A stretch of 64,000 bases of DNA from CAKVLG01 sp045637805. GTDB taxonomy: Bacteria; Bacillota; Clostridia; Christensenellales; UBA1242. The notes under the pieces are model-generated. The model saw only the letters and a list, made by a program, of their open reading frames with translations, did no database searches and was not told the origin of the DNA. This document shows positions 59,499 through 64,000 of this stretch, piece by piece (position 1 is the first letter of the stretch; each line of letters opens with the position of its first letter). The DNA lies in contig JAZUAE010000021.1 in NCBI GenBank assembly GCA_045637805.1, positions 5,443 through 69,442 of the forward strand, read 5' to 3'. The position numbers and the translations under genes were made by a program.

Positions 59499-59942
59499 AT
59501 GAAATTACACGAATTATCACCTGCACCTAATTCTCGTAAGACTGTAAAAAGACTTGGTCGTGGTATCGGCTCTGGTCTTGGAAAGACTTCAGGAAAAGGT
59601 CATAAGGGTCAAAACGCTCGTTCTGGTGGTGGTGTAAGACCAGGATTTGAAGGTGGACAAATGCCTCTCATTCGTCAACTTCCAAAACGTGGCTTTACAA
59701 ACATATACAGAAAAGAGTATACTACAATTAACGTATCAACTCTTGAACAATTCAAAGAGGGTACAGTTATTACAGCAGATATGCTTAAATCTAAAGGCGT
59801 GATTTCTAAAATTGCACCTTTCGGACTTAAAGTACTTGGAAATGGTACATTAACAAAGGCTTTAACAGTTAAAGCTGCTAAATTTACAAAATCAGCTAGT
59901 GATAAAATTACACAAGCTGGTGGAACTATCGAGGTGTTATAA
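59499..59942 (+). CDS. rplO: 50S ribosomal protein L15
   Basis: Predicted 147 residues: MKLHELSPAPNSRKTVKRLGRGIGSGLGKTSGKGHKGQNARSGG in part, and FEGGQMPLIRQLPKRGFTN, typical of L15. AAGGAGAAAATTT precedes the ATG. It overlaps secY by one base. Confidence 0.98.
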   Translation: MKLHELSPAPNSRKTVKRLGRGIGSGLGKTSGKGHKGQNARSGGGVRPGFEGGQMPLIRQLPKRGFTNIYRKEYTTINVSTLEQFKEGTVITADMLKSKGVISKIAPFGLKVLGNGTLTKALTVKAAKFTKSASDKITQAGGTIEVL

Positions 59943-61243
59943 TGTTTAAAACCCTAGCAGAAGCATTTAAAAATCCTGACATAAGAAAAAAGATCTTAAT
60001 AACAGTTCTTTTGTTATTAATTTATAGACTCGGTTGTCACATTACGGTACCAGGACTTGCTCCTGAAGTATATGCTAGCGCAACTAGTGATGGGGGAATC
60101 CTTTCACTTTTGAATGCGATTACAGGTAGTGCATTAGCAAATGGTGCATTCTTTGCTTTGGGTGTTACACCTTATATTAATGCGTCTATTATCGTTCAAC
60201 TTTTAACCGTTGGTATTCCAGCTCTTGAACGTCTTTCTAAACAAGGCGATGAGGGTAGACAAAAAATCAATCTTATTACTAAAATCGTAGCTCTTGTTCT
60301 TGCAATAGCTCAAGGTGTTGGTATCGTGTTTGGTTTTGGTATGGATTTAATTTCTCCAATCTTCGGAGAAGAATTAAAATGGTTAACTGCAACCTTGATT
60401 GTTTTAGTTCTTGTTGCTGGTACATCACTTACTATGTGGATCGGCGATAGAATTACAGAACAAGGTCTTGGTAATGGTACATCATTAATAATCTTTGTAG
60501 GTATCATTTCAACATTCGGTATATCACTTGTTGATGTTATTGGTAGCATCTTCAGTGGTGTAACAAGTGCAATATTTGAACTTCTTGGTTTCTTAGTCCT
60601 TGCGTTCGTAATATTTGCATTAATTTGCTTTGTCGATATGGCAGAGAGGAAAATTCCAGTTCAATATGCTAAACAAGTAAAAGGTAGAAAAATGTATGGA
60701 GGTCAATCTTCTTACATTCCTATGAAAGTTAACGCTAGTGGAGTTATGCCTATTATCTTTGCTACGGCAATCATTACATTCCCGAACCTTATCATGCAAC
60801 TTTGTGGCGTGACAAGTGAATCGGGTTGGTTCGCTAAATTCTACTATGAATACCTTGGTGCAGGTGGAGTAATTTACAGCATCTTGGTTGGATTATTAAT
60901 TTTATTCTTTGCATTCTTCTATGCTCAAATTCAATTTAATCCAGTAGATGTTAGCCAAAATTTACAACAACGTGGTGGATTTATTCCTGGTATTAGAGCT
61001 GGTAAACCAACTGCTGATTACTTAACAAAAGTTTCTAAGAGAATAACATTGTTTGGTGCTTTATTCCTTGCATTTATTGCGATTGTACCAAGCGTATTGT
61101 TTGAACTTATCGCTGGAAACTCACTTAACCTTATCGGCGCATTTACTGCAACTGGTATGCTTATTGTTGTAAGTACAGCTGTTGAATTTAACACTCAACT
61201 TGATGCTCAACTTATGATGAAACGTCATAGAAATATCTTATAG
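59942..61243 (+). CDS. secY: Preprotein translocase subunit SecY
   Basis: Predicted 433-residue ten-helix channel protein. Conserved stretches: FKTLAEAFKNPDIRKKILITVLLLL, PGLAPEVY (plug region follows) and RMYGGQ-type loop KGRKMYGGQSSYIPMKVNASGVMPIIFA, FNPVDVSQNLQQRGGFIPGIRAG. Translationally coupled to rplO. Partners SecE (47993) and the SecA motor (38459). Confidence 0.98.
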   Translation: MFKTLAEAFKNPDIRKKILITVLLLLIYRLGCHITVPGLAPEVYASATSDGGILSLLNAITGSALANGAFFALGVTPYINASIIVQLLTVGIPALERLSKQGDEGRQKINLITKIVALVLAIAQGVGIVFGFGMDLISPIFGEELKWLTATLIVLVLVAGTSLTMWIGDRITEQGLGNGTSLIIFVGIISTFGISLVDVIGSIFSGVTSAIFELLGFLVLAFVIFALICFVDMAERKIPVQYAKQVKGRKMYGGQSSYIPMKVNASGVMPIIFATAIITFPNLIMQLCGVTSESGWFAKFYYEYLGAGGVIYSILVGLLILFFAFFYAQIQFNPVDVSQNLQQRGGFIPGIRAGKPTADYLTKVSKRITLFGALFLAFIAIVPSVLFELIAGNSLNLIGAFTATGMLIVVSTAVEFNTQLDAQLMMKRHRNIL

Positions 61244-61252
61244 GAGAACCAC

Positions 61253-61867
61253 GTGAAAGTATTATTAATTGGTGCGCCTGGTGCCGGTAAAGGAACTCAG
61301 GCAAAAGTTATTTCAAAAGAGTATGCAATTCCACATATCTCTACGGGGGATTTAATTCGCGAAACTATCGCTAATGGTGATCCTTATAATATCAAGGATA
61401 TTGTAGATAACGGTAAATTAATAACGATTGAACTCACCTTAAAGTTGTTCGAGGAAAGAGCAAGACAAGACGATTGTAAAAATGGTTTTATCTTAGACGG
61501 TTTTCCACGAACAACTGAGCAGGCAGAGGCTATTGAGAAACGTGTTCAGTTTGATAAAATTATTTATATCAAGATTGATACGAAGAAAGTTATTAATAGG
61601 CTGCTCGGTAGAAGGATTTGCAAAAAGTGTGGTATCTCTTATCACATAGACTCGTATAAGGACACAACTTGCGAGAGTTGTGGTGGGGAAATAGTTCAAA
61701 GGATTGATGATGACATTGATTCGATTAAAAAAAGATTTGAAGTTTTTGAAAATCAAACATTGCCAGTTATTAAATTCTATGAGAATGACCCAAGGCTTTT
61801 AGTTATTGATGGAGATCAAGAAATAAATAAGGTCTCAGAAGATATTTTGGAAGCGATAAAGATATGA
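61253..61867 (+). CDS. adk: Adenylate kinase, zinc-lid type
   Basis: Predicted 204 residues starting at GTG 61253 after AGGAGAACCAC. P-loop GAPGAGKGTQ, DGFPRT, and a zinc lid (CKKCG...CESCGG) as in Gram-positive enzymes. It is somewhat shorter than the usual 215. The stop overlaps the map start by 4 bases. Part of the normal secY-adk-map-infA run. Confidence 0.97.
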   Translation: MKVLLIGAPGAGKGTQAKVISKEYAIPHISTGDLIRETIANGDPYNIKDIVDNGKLITIELTLKLFEERARQDDCKNGFILDGFPRTTEQAEAIEKRVQFDKIIYIKIDTKKVINRLLGRRICKKCGISYHIDSYKDTTCESCGGEIVQRIDDDIDSIKKRFEVFENQTLPVIKFYENDPRLLVIDGDQEINKVSEDILEAIKI

Positions 61868-62625
61868 TAACAATTAAAGACAATAAACAAATTGAGTGTA
61901 TGCGCGTTGCTGGAAAGATTGTGGCTGAAGTTCTTGAACTTTTGGAAAAAAAAGCTAAACCGGGAATTTCTACGCTAGAACTTGACAAACTCGCATATAA
62001 CCATATAAAATCTAGAGGAGCAAAACCAACATTTTTACATTACGAAGGCTTTCCTGGAACAATATGTGCATCTATTGATGATGTAGTAGTACATGGTTTT
62101 CCAAGTAGCAGTGATGTGCTCAAAGAAGGACAAATTTTAAGTGTTGATGTTGGGTGTAGCTATAAGGGCTGGCAGGGAGATGCCGCTAGAACTATTCCGA
62201 TAGGAAAAGTAAGCCCAGAAAAAAGTGAACTCATAAGAGTCACAAAACAATGTTTCTTTGAGGCTATTGATGGACTTAAAGAAGGAAGTAGACTTGGAGA
62301 TATTGGGGCTAGAATTCAGCGTTGTGCTGAGCGTCACGGCTATGGTGTGGTCCGTGAAATGGGTGGTCATGGTATTGGCAGACAAATGCATGAAGATCCA
62401 TTCATTTCCAACGTAGGCGTGGAAGGAACAGGTATGGTTCTAAAGAGTGGTATGACTTTAGCGATAGAACCTATGATAAACATGGGGCTAAGAAATATTA
62501 AGCTTCGTGGCTGGGATTGTCGCACAATGGACGGTCTGCCATCTGCACATTACGAAAACACCGTACTAATCAAAACAGATGGAGTCGAAATTTTAACAAA
62601 GACGGAGGATATTAGTTTTGAGTAA
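61864..62625 (+). CDS. map: Methionine aminopeptidase, type I
   Basis: Predicted 253 residues: pita-bread fold with metal ligands in SVDVGCSYKGWQGDAARTI, GHGIGRQMHEDPFI and AIEPMINMG. It removes the initiator Met from nascent chains. The start overlaps adk. TTG-started infA overlaps its stop by 8 bases. Confidence 0.97.
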   Translation: MITIKDNKQIECMRVAGKIVAEVLELLEKKAKPGISTLELDKLAYNHIKSRGAKPTFLHYEGFPGTICASIDDVVVHGFPSSSDVLKEGQILSVDVGCSYKGWQGDAARTIPIGKVSPEKSELIRVTKQCFFEAIDGLKEGSRLGDIGARIQRCAERHGYGVVREMGGHGIGRQMHEDPFISNVGVEGTGMVLKSGMTLAIEPMINMGLRNIKLRGWDCRTMDGLPSAHYENTVLIKTDGVEILTKTEDISFE

Positions 62626-62836
62626 AGATGATGTTATTGAAACCGAAGGCGTAGTTGTTGAAGCAATGCCGGGGGCGACTTTTAAGGTTAAATTATCTAA
62701 TGGACACATCATTACCGCATACCTTTCAGGTAAATTATGGAAGAATTTTATCCATGTTTATGAAGGGGATACAGTTAGTTTAGAGATGAGTCCTTACGAC
62801 TTAACTAAAGGTCGAATAATTTGGAGAAAGAAGTAA
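62618..62836 (+). CDS. infA: Translation initiation factor IF-1
   Basis: Predicted 72-residue OB-fold protein beginning SKDDVIETEGVVVEAMPGATFKV and ending SPYDLTKGRIIWRKK, the exact family length. The start is TTG 62618, with GGAGGA 10 bases before it and overlapping map; a rare start codon in this cluster. Confidence 0.96.
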   Translation: MSKDDVIETEGVVVEAMPGATFKVKLSNGHIITAYLSGKLWKNFIHVYEGDTVSLEMSPYDLTKGRIIWRKK

Positions 62837-62852
62837 AAAGAGGAGAACAATT

Positions 62853-62969
62853 ATGAAAGTTAGACCAAGTGTTAAACCTATTTGCGAAAATTGCAAGGTT
62901 ATCAAGAGAAATGGAAAAGTTAGAGTAATTTGCAGTAAGTTCCCAAAACATAAACAAGTTCAGGGTTAA
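62853..62969 (+). CDS. rpmJ: 50S ribosomal protein L36
   Basis: A 38-residue zinc protein, MKVRPSVKPICENCKVIKRN through VICSKFPKHKQVQG: the C-C-C-H zinc form. AGGAGAACAATT precedes the ATG. Confidence 0.96.
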   Translation: MKVRPSVKPICENCKVIKRNGKVRVICSKFPKHKQVQG

Positions 62970-62985
62970 TTTTGAAAATAATCGT

Positions 62986-63024
62986 CTTGTTTCGCGGCAA
63001 AGAACTCTGGTTCTTGTAAACAAG
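62986..63024 (+). promoter_or_regulatory. Candidate leader hairpin before rpsM
   Basis: CTTGTTT (62986-62992) pairs with AAACAAG (63018-63024) around an inner AAGAAC-TCTG-GTTCTT hairpin (63000-63015). The 114-base gap between rpmJ and rpsM is the largest within the ribosomal cluster and holds no gene. Confidence 0.5.
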
Positions 63025-63083
63025 ATGTAAATATAAATTAAAAAATCTAAAAATTCTAAAAAAAATTCGTGTGGAGGATAAAA

Positions 63084-63449
63084 ATGGCACGTATTGCTGG
63101 TGTAGATTTACCAAATGAAAAAAGAGTAGAAATAGGTCTTACTTATATCTACGGTGTTGGAAGAGTTACTTCTAACAAAATATTAGCTGCTACTAAAATA
63201 GATCCTAGTACAAGAGTTAAGGATTTAACTGAAGCAGATGTAAACAAAATTCGTGAATACATGGATAAAAATCTCGTTGTTGAGGGTGACCTTAAGAGAG
63301 ATGTTGCCATGAATATTAAAAATTTAATGGAAATCGGTTGTTACCGTGGTATTAGACACAGAAAAGGTATGCCTGTTCGTGGTCAAAGTACTCGTAGTAA
63401 CGCTCGTACAAGAAAGGGCCCAAGATTGAGCTCTATCAAGAAGAAATAA
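63084..63449 (+). CDS. rpsM: 30S ribosomal protein S13
   Basis: Predicted 121 residues: ARIAGVDLPNEKRVEIGLTYIYGVGR and the end RGIRHRKGMPVRGQSTRSNARTRKGP. ATG 63084 follows TGGAGGATAAA; the in-frame ATG at 63069 lies before the site. First gene of the alpha segment. Confidence 0.98.
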   Translation: MARIAGVDLPNEKRVEIGLTYIYGVGRVTSNKILAATKIDPSTRVKDLTEADVNKIREYMDKNLVVEGDLKRDVAMNIKNLMEIGCYRGIRHRKGMPVRGQSTRSNARTRKGPRLSSIKKK

Positions 63450-63462
63450 GGAGACAAAATAG

Positions 63463-63855
63463 ATGGCACAAGTTAAAAGTACAAAGAAACGTAAAATTAC
63501 GACTAACGTTGAAAAGGGTATTGTACACGTACAATCATCTTTTAACAACACTATCGTAACTGTAACAGATGTTAACGGAAACGCTCTTACATCTGCTAGT
63601 GCTGGTGGTTTCGGCTACAAAGGTAGCAGAAAAAGCACACCATTTGCTGCTGGTCAAGCAACTGAAAAAGCTGCTAAAGCTGCAAGAGATCTTTACGGTG
63701 TTAAATCTGTTGAAGTTTATGTTAAAGGTGCAGGTTCTGGAAAAGAAAATGCTATCAGAAGCTTAGCTAACGCAGATATGGAAGTTACACTTATCCGTGA
63801 TGTAACACCACTTGCCCACAATGGTTGTCGTCCACCAAAACGTAGAAGAGTATAA
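63463..63855 (+). CDS. rpsK: 30S ribosomal protein S11
   Basis: Predicted 130 residues: GIVHVQSSFNNTIVTVTDVNGNALTSASAG and the end DVTPLAHNGCRPPKRRRV, standard. AAGGAGACAAAATAG precedes the ATG. Confidence 0.98.
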   Translation: MAQVKSTKKRKITTNVEKGIVHVQSSFNNTIVTVTDVNGNALTSASAGGFGYKGSRKSTPFAAGQATEKAAKAARDLYGVKSVEVYVKGAGSGKENAIRSLANADMEVTLIRDVTPLAHNGCRPPKRRRV

Positions 63856-63866
63856 GGAGAGGAAAA

Positions 63867-64000
63867 ATGGCAAAGTATATTGACGCAGACTGCAGATTGT
63901 GCAGAAGAGAAGGTACAAAACTATTTTTGAAAGGCGACAGATGCCTTAGCAAAAAGTGCGCAATGGAACGTAGACCAGTTATTCCTGGAGTTCATGCGAA
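63867..64000 (+). CDS. rpsD: 30S ribosomal protein S4, cut by window edge
   Basis: The first 44 codons of S4: MAKYIDADCRLCRREGTKLF and GDRCLSKKCAMERRPVIPGVHA. The four-cysteine zinc motif (C-x2-C ... C-x4-C) is the zinc S4 form. GGAGAGGAAAA precedes the ATG. The rest of the gene, and by usual order rpoA and rplQ, lie beyond the window. Confidence 0.95.
   Translation, partial: MAKYIDADCRLCRREGTKLFLKGDRCLSKKCAMERRPVIPGVHA

Overview
The window comes from a low-GC, monoderm Firmicute, most likely an uncultured gut-type Clostridia lineage. This rests on AT-rich DNA with strong Shine-Dalgarno sites, a lipoteichoic-acid-synthase-like enzyme, a DnaD-domain primosome protein, four-cysteine zinc versions of S14, S4, L36, L33 and Adk, and use of TGA as stop (RF2 has a programmed frameshift at TGA). 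There is no rRNA gene, so the placement is inference from gene content only.

Layout. 1-6.1 kb: a DnaD-domain gene cut by the left edge, divergent from sbcD-sbcC. 6.1-11.3 kb: a five-gene surface-glycan operon (GT4, hddA, an hddC-gmhB fusion, gmhA, GT2) that should make nucleotide-activated D-glycero-D-manno-heptose. 11.3-21.2 kb: housekeeping and envelope genes (LOG, radical SAM, PAP2, LTA synthase, BipA, rubrerythrin, SDR, MetRS, a winged-helix regulator). 21.2-27.8 kb: tRNA-Ala and tRNA-Ile, then an accessory array of small genes (JAMM protein, MarR-DegV, TetR and membrane protein, DUF4440-like protein, orphans) separated by eight related terminator repeats, several of which match the 3' end of tRNA-Ile and its flank. 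27.8-38.4 kb: mixed genes including a lipid kinase, a DUF11 protein, a HIT hydrolase, two paralogous proteins built of repeats that resemble the RNA polymerase alpha C-terminal domain, DegV, a UDP-sugar pyrophosphorylase and ComF. 38.5-47.7 kb: secA, a 1288-residue repeat protein, prfB and tsaD. 47.8-64 kb: rpmG-secE-nusG-rplK-rplA, then the S10-spc-alpha ribosomal cluster from rpsJ to rpsD (cut by the right edge).

The points most worth a second look are the tRNA-anchored cassette array, the alpha-CTD-like repeat proteins, the large repeat protein beside secA, a set of seven genes whose start codon lies 6-8 bases after a good -10 box with no Shine-Dalgarno site (likely leaderless mRNAs), structured leaders before rplK, rpsJ and rpsM, and low-complexity extensions on several ribosomal proteins. 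The ribosomal region itself is conventional, except that rplJ-rplL-rpoBC and the str genes are absent between rplA and rpsJ.
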